Source: Luteimonas sp. MC1572
Lineage (GTDB): Bacteria; Pseudomonadota; Gammaproteobacteria; Xanthomonadales; Xanthomonadaceae
Reading direction: 5' to 3'
DNA: 64,000 nt
NCBI RefSeq assembly: GCF_016615815.1
Contig: NZ_CP067112.1
Span: 186,001-250,000, forward strand
A program made the position numbers and the translations under genes. The notes under the pieces were generated by a model. It worked only from the letters and a program-made list of their open reading frames with translations. It was not told the origin of the DNA and ran no database searches. Positions 57,045 through 64,000 of the stretch are shown in pieces (position 1 is the first letter of the stretch; every line of letters starts with the position of its first letter).

Positions 57045-58394
57045 ATGCGCGCATGCCTGTTGACGCTCGCCATCGCCAGCCTGCTGGCCCTGCCTGTGCA
57101 TGCGCAGGAGCAGGAGCAGGAACCGCCGCAGGAAACGGTGCCGTCCACGGAGATCGAGGCATCGGAGGCGTCGAAGGATGCGGAAGCCGAAGCCGAAGTA
57201 CCCGCCAGCGCGGTGCCGCTGGCCGAGATCAGCCGCTACGTGCTGGTGTTCAATGCCGTGCGCGGCGGCTACGTCGACCCGGTCGATGACCGCGAGTTGA
57301 TGCAGTCCGCGATCCGCGGCCTGCTGCTCGACCTGGACCCGCACAGCGCCTACCTCGAACGCAGCGATGCCGAGGCGTTCGACGAAAACACCAGCGGCGC
57401 CTACGAGGGGATCGGCGTCGAGGTCATGCAGCTGCCCGACGGCAGCATGCGCGTGGTCGCGCCGATGGACGGCACGCCGGCACAGCGCGCCGGGATCCGC
57501 TCGGGCGACGTGATCACCGCCGTCGATGGCGTCCCGCTGACGCCGGCCAGCCACGACCGGCGCGGCCCGCTGCGCGGACCGCCGGGCACCGAAGTCAGCA
57601 TCACGCTGCTGCGCGAAGGCCAGGCCGAACCGCTGGAACTCAAGCTGCGCCGCGAGACCATCCGCACCGCCAGCGTGCGCGGCAGCATCCGCGAGCCCGG
57701 GCTCGGCTATGTGCGCGTCTCCGTGTTCCAGGCCGATACCGCGGCCTCGTTCGCGGACACCCTCGACCGCCTGCACGCGGAAGCCGGCACCCAGGGCCTG
57801 CGTGGCCTGGTGATCGACCTGCGCAGCAATCCCGGCGGCCTGCTGACCTCGGCCGTGCAGATCGCCGACGAACTGCTGGAGCGCGGCGGCATCGTCAGCA
57901 CCCGTGGCCGCATCACCGCCGGCGACACCGCGTTCAACGCCACGGCTGGCGACCGCATGCGCGGGCGGCCGGTGGTGGTGCTGGTGGACGCCGGTTCCGC
58001 GAGCGCGTCGGAAGTGCTGGCGGGCGCGCTGCAGGACAACGCGCGCGCCTGCATCGTCGGCAGCCGCAGCTTCGGCAAGGGCTCGGTGCAGACCGTCTTG
58101 CCGCTGTCCAATGGCGACGCGGTCAAGCTGACCACCGCGCGCTACTACACACCCAGCGGCACCTCGATCCAGGCACGCGGCATCGAGCCGGATGTGGTGC
58201 TGCAGCCCGAAGGCGGTGCCGCGCCCAGCGGTTTCGTCGAAGCGCTGCTGCCCGGGCACCTCGAGGCGGACGGCGAGGGCGTCGCCGGCAGCCGCGCCGG
58301 GGACGTGCTCGAGGGCGAAGCGCCGGTGACGTCGGCGTTCGCCACCCTGCGCGCGATCGTCGCCGGCGGCACCTGCGCCGCGCCGGCTCAGTAG
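57045..58394 (+). CDS. ctpA: C-terminal processing peptidase CtpA (S41)
   Basis: A 449-residue exported protein: a signal peptide ending VHAQ, an acidic Glu-rich stretch (EQEQEPPQE), an N-terminal helical region (LVFNAVRGGYVDPVDDRELM), a PDZ domain (about residues 115-200, GIGVEVMQLPDG) and the S41 core. The catalytic Ser is in DAGSASASEVLAG and the Lys in GSRSFGKGSVQT. It trims or degrades periplasmic proteins. A GGAG ribosome site precedes the ATG. It follows envC by 83 bp and its stop overlaps the convergent rhomboid gene by 7 bp. Confidence 0.95.
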   Translation: MRACLLTLAIASLLALPVHAQEQEQEPPQETVPSTEIEASEASKDAEAEAEVPASAVPLAEISRYVLVFNAVRGGYVDPVDDRELMQSAIRGLLLDLDPHSAYLERSDAEAFDENTSGAYEGIGVEVMQLPDGSMRVVAPMDGTPAQRAGIRSGDVITAVDGVPLTPASHDRRGPLRGPPGTEVSITLLREGQAEPLELKLRRETIRTASVRGSIREPGLGYVRVSVFQADTAASFADTLDRLHAEAGTQGLRGLVIDLRSNPGGLLTSAVQIADELLERGGIVSTRGRITAGDTAFNATAGDRMRGRPVVVLVDAGSASASEVLAGALQDNARACIVGSRSFGKGSVQTVLPLSNGDAVKLTTARYYTPSGTSIQARGIEPDVVLQPEGGAAPSGFVEALLPGHLEADGEGVAGSRAGDVLEGEAPVTSAFATLRAIVAGGTCAAPAQ

Positions 58395-59080
58395 CCCTTG
58401 CGCCGTCGCAGCCGGCGCGCGATCGCGCGCCGCGAGAACAGCGCGAACACCACGCCGAACGCAAACCCGGCGATGTGCGCCGACCACGCCACCGTGCCGA
58501 ACGCCGGGCCGATGTAGGCGAACACGACCTGCAGCAGGGCCCAGATGCCGATCAGCAGCGGGGCAGGCGCGCGCACGAATTCCAGGAACAGCCCGAGCGG
58601 CAGCACCACCCCCAGGTGGGCGCGCGGAAACAGCGCCAGGTAGGCACCGATCAGCGCCGAGACCGCGCCGCTGGCGCCGATGACCAGCTGGTCGGGCGCG
58701 CCGATGGCCAGCACCGTCACCAGGTTGGCGAACGCGCCGCCGATCAGGAACAGCAGCAGGAAGCGCCAGGGGCCCATCACCCGCTCCGCAGGCAGCCCGA
58801 AGATCAGCAGGAACACCAGGTTGCCCAGCAGGTGCGCCCAGTCGGCGTGGACGAACAGCGCACTCAGCAAGCGCAGCCAGCGCTCCGCGTCCGACCAGGA
58901 GGCGAGCAGGTCGGCGGGCGCCAGGCCGCCGCTGAGCGCGCCCCAGCGCGCCATCAGCTGCTGCTCGACCGATTCGGGCCGCGTGCTGGCCCACAGGTAG
59001 ACCGCCCACAACGCCACGGACAGCAGCGGCGTGGCCCAGCGCCGGGATGGATGTGAGCGCGTCGGAATGGAAACGAACAT
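58388..59080 (-). CDS. Rhomboid-family intramembrane serine protease
   Basis: A 230-residue membrane protein with about six hydrophobic segments. The catalytic Ser is in the GASGAVSALIGAY motif and the His in AWSAHIAGFAFGV; LLGNLVFLLIFG supplies the conserved HxxxN-like position (HADWAHLLGN). The family cuts transmembrane segments of other proteins; no substrate is apparent. A highly basic C-terminus (RRAIARRLRRRKGY) follows the last helix. ATG 59080 is chosen because a longer frame would add an unconserved Thr/Arg lead. It converges with ctpA, overlapping by 7 bp. Confidence 0.9.
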   Translation of the reverse strand: MFVSIPTRSHPSRRWATPLLSVALWAVYLWASTRPESVEQQLMARWGALSGGLAPADLLASWSDAERWLRLLSALFVHADWAHLLGNLVFLLIFGLPAERVMGPWRFLLLFLIGGAFANLVTVLAIGAPDQLVIGASGAVSALIGAYLALFPRAHLGVVLPLGLFLEFVRAPAPLLIGIWALLQVVFAYIGPAFGTVAWSAHIAGFAFGVVFALFSRRAIARRLRRRKGY

Positions 59081-59167
59081 GTGCGCTGCGGGATCCGGGT
59101 TGGGCGGGGCACAAGATACCCGTTCAGACACGTGATGCCGATGCGGACCGCCAACCACACGCCACGG

Positions 59168-59173
59168 TATAGT
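59168..59173 (+). promoter_or_regulatory. -10-like box before fadL
   Basis: TATAGT, 62 nt before the fadL ATG in the 155-bp rhomboid-fadL divergent gap. This suggests a leader of roughly 55 nt. A -35 match is weak. Confidence 0.45.
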
Positions 59174-59235
59174 GCGCCGCGTCGTGTTCGCAGCGGGCGC
59201 GATGTCGCAACCATCCGTCAGGAGTATTTCAAGCA

Positions 59236-60576
59236 ATGGCTATCCCCCACACGTTCAGGGCTTCGGCCCTCGCGCTCGGCGTCCTCGGCGCGCTGGCATT
59301 CGCGCCCGCGCAGGCCTCCGGCTTCCAGCTCAAGGAAAACAGCGTCAAGGGCCTCGGCTCCGCGTTCGCCGGCTCCGGCGTCAACCCGGGCGACGCTTCG
59401 GTCGTGGTCAACAACCCCGCCACGATGACGCAGTTCGAAGGCACTACCGTGCAGGCCGACCTGTCGGTCATCGACCTGAGCTACCGCTTTGAAGGTTCGG
59501 GCACCGACGCGCTCGGCCGTCCGCTGACCGGCGGCGACGGCGGCGAAGCCGGCGACGTGACCCCGATCCCGGCGTTCTCGGTGATCCACAAGCTCGACAA
59601 CGGCCTGGCGTTTGGCGCCATGGTCAGCGCGCCGTTCGGCCTCAAGACCGAGTACGACCACGACTGGCAGGGCCGCTACTTCGCCGACACCTCCGACGTG
59701 AAGATCGTCAACCTGACCTTCTCCGCGGCGCTCGACGTCACCGACCGCATGTCGGTCGGCATCGGCGCGGTGTACTCGAAGGCCGACGTGACCCTGTCCA
59801 AGGCCGTCGACTTCGGCACCCTGCTGTTCTCCAACCCGGCCACCCGCCCGCTGCCGTTCGCGCTCCCGCAGGCCCGTGACGGCCACGCCGAGATCGAGGG
59901 CGACGACACCGGCTTCGGCTGGCTCGCCGGCGTCAACCTGCGCCCGACCGACCGCCTCTCGCTCGGCGTGAGCTACCAGTCCGAGATCGACTACGAGCTG
60001 CGCGGCACCGCCGACTGGACCGTGCCGGGCGACGTGCGCACCGTGTTCAACAGCAATCCGATCACCGCACAGCTGTTCCAGGACGGCGGTGCCGGCGCCA
60101 AGCTGACCACGCCGTCCACCCTGGCCGTCGTTGCCCGCTACGACTTCACCGACCGCTTCGCGATGATGGCCAACTGGACCGAGACCGGCTGGTCGTCGCT
60201 GCGCGAGGTGCGCGTCGAGTTCGATCGCGCCGATCCGGATTCGGTCGAGCCCTTCGAGTGGAAGGACACGGCGTTCGCGTCGCTGGGCGCCGAGTACAAG
60301 CTCAATGACGCCTGGACCCTGCGTGGCGGCGTCGCGCACGACGAGACCCCGACCAGCATCGAGCACCGCACCCCGCGCCTGCCCGATGCCAACCGCAACT
60401 GGTATTCGATCGGCGCCAGCTGGAAGGTCAGCGATGCGATGGACGTGGACTTCGCGTTCACCCATCTGAAGCCGAAGGACCCGAAGGTCGACATCACCAG
60501 CGGCGGCAGCACCATCACCGGCCCCTACGCCGGCGACGCCAACCTGTTCGGCGTTTCGGCGCAATACCGCTTCTGA
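59236..60576 (+). CDS. fadL: FadL long-chain fatty acid outer-membrane transporter
   Basis: A 446-residue barrel protein with a signal peptide ending AQASG. The mature N-terminus GFQLKENSVKGLGSAFAGSG forms the FadL hatch domain, and NPGDASVVVNNPATMTQFEG follows, a family hallmark. The remaining strands end with SAQYRF, a terminal Phe used by the BAM complex. FadL takes up long-chain fatty acids. No regulator such as FadR is nearby. The leader has an AGGAG site 12 nt before the ATG. A strong intrinsic terminator follows (60599-60624). Imported fatty acids could feed the ole and glyoxylate-shunt genes. Confidence 0.95.
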   Translation: MAIPHTFRASALALGVLGALAFAPAQASGFQLKENSVKGLGSAFAGSGVNPGDASVVVNNPATMTQFEGTTVQADLSVIDLSYRFEGSGTDALGRPLTGGDGGEAGDVTPIPAFSVIHKLDNGLAFGAMVSAPFGLKTEYDHDWQGRYFADTSDVKIVNLTFSAALDVTDRMSVGIGAVYSKADVTLSKAVDFGTLLFSNPATRPLPFALPQARDGHAEIEGDDTGFGWLAGVNLRPTDRLSLGVSYQSEIDYELRGTADWTVPGDVRTVFNSNPITAQLFQDGGAGAKLTTPSTLAVVARYDFTDRFAMMANWTETGWSSLREVRVEFDRADPDSVEPFEWKDTAFASLGAEYKLNDAWTLRGGVAHDETPTSIEHRTPRLPDANRNWYSIGASWKVSDAMDVDFAFTHLKPKDPKVDITSGGSTITGPYAGDANLFGVSAQYRF

Positions 60577-60598
60577 TCGCAGTGCAATGTGTTGCATG

Positions 60599-60624
60599 AA
60601 GGGCCCCGAAAGGGGCCCTTTTTT
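60599..60624 (+). terminator. Intrinsic terminator of fadL
   Basis: Nine pairs (AAGGGCCCC with GGGGCCCTT) around a GAAA tetraloop lead into a run of six T, 22 bp after the fadL stop. A textbook rho-independent terminator. Confidence 0.93.
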
Positions 60625-60652
60625 ATTGTTGTTCCCGATCCCGCGCCCGGGC

Positions 60653-61189
60653 CTAGTCGGGTATCAGCACGAGGCCGTTGGCGGAGTGGACCGCCGCGAC
60701 GCCCGTGCCAGGCGGCAATGCGCAGCTCACCGTGGTGTAGGGGCCGGCGCCCGGCGTGTTGATCTCATCCCACTTCAGTGCGTAGGGCGAATCGATCTGC
60801 GTGCCGGCCGGGACGGCGACCGACTTGGGGATGTACGCGATGGTGAGCCCACCCGCGCCGTAGCTGAAGCTGACGCCAGTGCAGTTGATCGTGGCGGCCG
60901 TGGCGGAGCTGTTGACGAAGGTCACCGTGACGCCGAAGTCCGGATCGTTGAGTTCGGCGGCGGTGAATTGCGGCACCGCGCAGGAGACGAACGCGATCGC
61001 CGTTCCCTCGTTCTGCAGCGCCAGCGGACGCTTCCGGACCTGGCCCTCGAACGCGGGCAGCGCCGCTTGGCAGACGCCGGGGCCCTGCGCCTTCATGTCC
61101 AGGAAGGCGGCCCGTGCGGGGGCCTGTGTCGGCGCAAGCATGGCGGCGAGTGCGGCGCACGCGAGCGCGCCGGTGTGGATCGTTCCCAT
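60653..61189 (-). CDS. Small secreted four-cysteine protein, unknown function
   Basis: A 178-residue exported protein with a signal peptide cleaved after APARA (about residue 27). The mature part has exactly four cysteines (40, 70, 103 and 156), so two disulfides are likely, and short Val/Ala/Gly-rich strands such as IAFVSCAVPQF and FGVTVTFVNSSATAATINC. This fits a small beta-rich periplasmic or surface protein; I recognise no family. No ribosome site stands out before ATG 61189. It is convergent with fadL and lies 67 bp upstream of putA. Confidence 0.7.
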   Translation of the reverse strand: MGTIHTGALACAALAAMLAPTQAPARAAFLDMKAQGPGVCQAALPAFEGQVRKRPLALQNEGTAIAFVSCAVPQFTAAELNDPDFGVTVTFVNSSATAATINCTGVSFSYGAGGLTIAYIPKSVAVPAGTQIDSPYALKWDEINTPGAGPYTTVSCALPPGTGVAAVHSANGLVLIPD

Positions 61190-61256
61190 TCCCCTCTCCC
61201 GTGCGCCGCCGGCCGGCGGCGCACCGACTATATCGGGGCAGGGGCGGCGGCTGCCA

Positions 61257-64000
61257 TCACTCGCCCAGGGTCAGCAGCGAGGCGTTGCCGCCGGCCGCGG
61301 TGGTGTTCACGGTGACCGTCTTTTCGGTCGCGAAACGCGGCAGGTAGTGGGGGCCACCCGCCTTGGGCCCGGTGCCCGACAGGCCCTGGCCGCCGAACGG
61401 CTGCACGCCCACCACGGCGCCGATCTGGTTGCGGTTGACGTAGATGTTGCCCACCCTGGCGCGCGACACGATGCGGTCGATGGTCTCGTCGATGCGCGAA
61501 TGGATGCCCAGCGTGAGGCCATAGCCGGTGGCGTTGATGGCATCCACCACCGCGTCGAGCTCGTCCGCCTTCCAGCGCAGCACGTGCAACGCGGGGCCGA
61601 AGTTTTCCCGGGTGAGCTCGTCGAGCGCGCCGATCTCCCAGGCGCGCGGGGCGAAGAAGGTCCCGTGCGCGGTGTCCTCCGGCAAGTGCGCCGCGGCGAT
61701 CAGGCGCGCACCGCGCATCTCCACGGCGTGCTCGTCGAGCAGCGCGCGGGCGTCGGCGTCGATCACCGGGCCGACGTCGGTCGAAAGTTGCCCGGGGTCG
61801 CCGACCACCAGTTCCGCCATCGCGCCAGCCAGCATGTCGACCACCTTGTCGGCGATGTCGGCCTGCACCAGCAGCACGCGCGCCGCCGAACAGCGCTGTC
61901 CGGCGGAGGTGAACGCGGAGCCGAGCGCGTCCTTCACCAGTTGCTCGGGCAGTGCCGACGAGTCGGCGATCAGCGCGTTCTGGCCGCCGGTTTCGGCGAT
62001 CAGCACGCCGATCGCGGCGTCGCGCGCGGCCAGCGCGCGGTTGATCGCGCGCGCGGTGGCGGTGGAGCCGGTGAACGCCACGCCGGCCACCCGCGGATCC
62101 GCGGTCAGCGCCGCGCCGACGGTGGCGCCGTCACCGGGCACCAGCTGCAGCACCGCGGGCGGAACACCCGCCTCGTGCAGCAGCTCGACCGCGGCATGCG
62201 CGATCAGGTTGGTCTGTTCGGCCGGCTTGGCGATGACGCTGTTGCCGGCGGCCAGCGCCGCCGCCAGCTGGCCGGCGAAGATCGCCAGCGGGAAGTTCCA
62301 GGGGCTGATGCAGACGAACACGCCGCGGCCTTCCAGCTGCAGGGTGTTGCTCTCGCCGGTCGGGCCGGGGAGTGCTTCGGGGGCGAACAGCTTGCGCGCC
62401 TCGCCGGCGTAGTAGCGCAGGAAGTCGACCGCTTCGCGCACCTCGGCCACGCCGTCGGGAATGGTCTTGCCGGCCTCGCGCGTGCACAGGGCGATGAACT
62501 GCGGCATGCGCTGCTCGAGCAGGGTGGCGGCGTGCTCCAGGATCGCGGCGCGCGAGGCCGCGGGCGTGGCGTTCCAGCCCGGCTGCGCGGCAACCGCATT
62601 GGCCAGCGCGCGCTGCACCGTGTCGGCGTCCGCGGCCTGCCAGCGGCCGACGCGTTCGCGACGGTCGGCGGGATTGCTGACCGTGATCCAGGCGCCGCCC
62701 GGCGTGGCGCCCGGCACCAGCGGCGCGGCCTGCCAGTCGGCGGTCGCGGCTTGGACCGCGGTGGCGAGTGCACGCAGCTGGTCGTCGTCTGCGAGGTTGA
62801 TGCCCATGGAGTTGGTCCTTTCGATGCCGTGGCTGCGGTACAGGTCGGCCGGCAGCGGGATGCGCGGGTGCGGAATGGATGCGAAGGCCGACACCACGTC
62901 GACCGGGTCGCGGACCAGGTCGTCGATGGCGACCGACTCGTTGGTGATGCGGTTGACGAAACTGGAATTGGCGCCGTTTTCGAGCAGGCGCCGCACCAGG
63001 TACGGCAGCAGGTCCTCGTGGCTGCCGACAGGCGCGTACACGCGGCAGGGCACGCCCAGGCGATCGGCGGGGATCACTTCGTCATAGAGGTCGTCACCCA
63101 TGCCGTGCAGCTTCTGGAACTCGAACGGCCGACTGGCGGCCAGCTGGTGCACCGCGGCGATGGTCTGCGCATTGTGCGTCGCGAACATCGGGTAGACCGC
63201 GTCGCCGGCATCGAACAGGCGGCGCGCGTTGGCCAGGTAGCTGACGTCGGTGTTGGGCTTGCGCGTGAACACCGGATAGCCGGCATGGCCCTCGACCTGC
63301 GCGCGCTTGACCTCGGCGTCCCAGTACGCGCCCTTGACCAGGCGCACCGGGATGCAGCGCCCGCCGCGGCGCGCGAGCCCGGCGATCCAGTCGATCACGA
63401 ACGGCGCGCGCTTCTGGTACGCCTGCACCACGATGCCGAAGCCCGCCCAGCCGGCCAGTGACGGATCCAGCCAGGCCGCTTCGATGACGTCCAGCGACAG
63501 CTCCAGGCGGTCGGCTTCCTCGGCGTCGATGGTCAGGCCGATGCCGTGGTTGCGCGCGCGCTGCGCCAGGTCCAGCAGGCGCGGCGCGAGCTCGGCCAGC
63601 ACGCGCGCGCGCTTGGCGTGCTCGTAGCGCGGATGCAGCGCGGACAGCTTGACCGAGATCGACGGCGCGACGATGGCGTCCGCCGGCTGGCCGGCATCGC
63701 GGCCGATGGCGTCGATGGCGCTGCGGTAGGCCTCCAGGTAGCGGTCCGCGTCGCGCTGCGTCAGTGCGGCTTCGCCGAGCATGTCGAAGGAGTAGCGGTA
63801 GGCGGCGTTGCGGCCCTTGCGCGCACGTGCCAGCGCCTCGCCGATGGTGCGCCCCATCACGAACTGGTGGCCCATGATCCTCATCGCCTGGCGCACCGCC
63901 AGGCGGATCACCGGCTCGCCGACGCGGCCCACCAGGCGCTTGAATGCACCGTGCACGTCGCGCTTGGTGTCATCGGCCATGTCGACCAGGTGGCCGGTCA
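61257..64000 (-). CDS. putA: PutA proline utilisation flavoprotein, 5' end beyond window
   Basis: About 914 codons are visible; the gene continues past the right edge. It is bifunctional: proline dehydrogenase (FAD, barrel with IKLSALHPRYEHAKRA and EAYRSAIDAIGRDA) then 1-pyrroline-5-carboxylate dehydrogenase (ALDH). The ALDH part shows ISPWNFPLAIFAGQ, the GFTGSTATARAI loop and the catalytic Cys in SAGQRCSAAR. It ends soon after the ALDH motif FGGQGLSGTG, so it is the short form without the extra C-terminal domain. Whether it carries the N-terminal ribbon-helix-helix repressor module cannot be seen. Confidence 0.93.
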   Translation of the reverse strand, partial: TGHLVDMADDTKRDVHGAFKRLVGRVGEPVIRLAVRQAMRIMGHQFVMGRTIGEALARARKGRNAAYRYSFDMLGEAALTQRDADRYLEAYRSAIDAIGRDAGQPADAIVAPSISVKLSALHPRYEHAKRARVLAELAPRLLDLAQRARNHGIGLTIDAEEADRLELSLDVIEAAWLDPSLAGWAGFGIVVQAYQKRAPFVIDWIAGLARRGGRCIPVRLVKGAYWDAEVKRAQVEGHAGYPVFTRKPNTDVSYLANARRLFDAGDAVYPMFATHNAQTIAAVHQLAASRPFEFQKLHGMGDDLYDEVIPADRLGVPCRVYAPVGSHEDLLPYLVRRLLENGANSSFVNRITNESVAIDDLVRDPVDVVSAFASIPHPRIPLPADLYRSHGIERTNSMGINLADDDQLRALATAVQAATADWQAAPLVPGATPGGAWITVSNPADRRERVGRWQAADADTVQRALANAVAAQPGWNATPAASRAAILEHAATLLEQRMPQFIALCTREAGKTIPDGVAEVREAVDFLRYYAGEARKLFAPEALPGPTGESNTLQLEGRGVFVCISPWNFPLAIFAGQLAAALAAGNSVIAKPAEQTNLIAHAAVELLHEAGVPPAVLQLVPGDGATVGAALTADPRVAGVAFTGSTATARAINRALAARDAAIGVLIAETGGQNALIADSSALPEQLVKDALGSAFTSAGQRCSAARVLLVQADIADKVVDMLAGAMAELVVGDPGQLSTDVGPVIDADARALLDEHAVEMRGARLIAAAHLPEDTAHGTFFAPRAWEIGALDELTRENFGPALHVLRWKADELDAVVDAINATGYGLTLGIHSRIDETIDRIVSRARVGNIYVNRNQIGAVVGVQPFGGQGLSGTGPKAGGPHYLPRFATEKTVTVNTTAAGGNASLLTLGE

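Noticed and set aside
61257..64000. putA as a truncated gene
   Set aside because: The frame is open to the window edge, so the missing N-terminus is an artefact of the window.

Overview
This is a GC-rich stretch of gammaproteobacterial chromosome, most likely from the Xanthomonadaceae/Lysobacteraceae (Luteimonas, Lysobacter or a close relative). The main pointers are a complete oleA-oleB-oleC-oleD olefin/beta-lactone set, an Ax21-family outer-membrane protein, the yibN-secB-gpsA, coaBC-dut-algC and gpmI-envC-ctpA blocks, and the very compact coding. Genus is inferred, not proven. About 60 protein genes are supported. I see no rRNA, tRNA, insertion sequence, prophage or CRISPR array.

Layout. 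1-2.5 kb: hemX (cut by the edge) and hemD, then a thioesterase and a lipoprotein. 2.5-4.7 kb: yibN-like rhodanese, secB, gpsA. 4.65-5.03 kb: the only sizeable gene-free gap, holding six tandem 8-bp repeats, two inverted copies of an unusual structured palindromic element, and a terminator. 5.1-10.4 kb: Ax21 homologue with a structured leader, trmL, an SDR, a two-domain M16 peptidase and a DUF4156 lipoprotein. 10.5-17.4 kb: the ole cluster, interrupted by a TSUP permease and by YkgJ and TenA genes on the other strand. 17.5-22.6 kb: DUF1328 protein, ubiJ-ubiB, an outer-membrane barrel, truC, arfB and an acyltransferase. 22.6-26.7 kb: a LysR regulator divergent from the glyoxylate-shunt genes aceB-aceA, with a clear operator. 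26.8-32.0 kb: comM, ubiK, PII (glnB), speE and speA.

32-41.3 kb: a YdcZ/SDR pair, a histone-H1-like protein, a SPOR protein, argS, radC, coaC and coaB as two overlapping genes, dut, and a long membrane-anchored algC. 41.4-47.4 kb: pyrE divergent from xthA, ampG, a small probable ribbon-helix-helix protein, and a periplasmic-sensor diguanylate cyclase. 47.4-54 kb: anmK, an M23 endopeptidase, tyrS, an M28 peptidase and a secreted seven-repeat (ETVNGS) protein. 54-64 kb: gpmI-envC-ctpA, rhomboid, fadL, a small secreted protein, and putA running off the right edge.

How the genes connect. Envelope maintenance recurs: envC, M23 peptidase, anmK and ampG (murein recycling), SPOR, secB, ctpA, M16, M28 and rhomboid. 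Lipid metabolism links fadL, aceBA, oleABCD, gpsA and the acyltransferase: imported fatty acids can feed acyl-CoA for OleA head-to-head condensation or acetyl-CoA for the glyoxylate shunt. Three ubiquinone accessory genes (ubiJ, ubiB, ubiK) lie within 11 kb. Many promoters show an isolated GATAAT/TACAAT -10 box just before the start codon. At oleC and ubiJ it lies only 6 nt from the ATG, which implies leaderless mRNAs.

The strongest candidate for something undescribed is the 50-nt core element found twice between gpsA and the Ax21 gene. All eight differences between the copies are compensatory changes in a hairpin, and each copy has its own unrelated but self-complementary outer stem.
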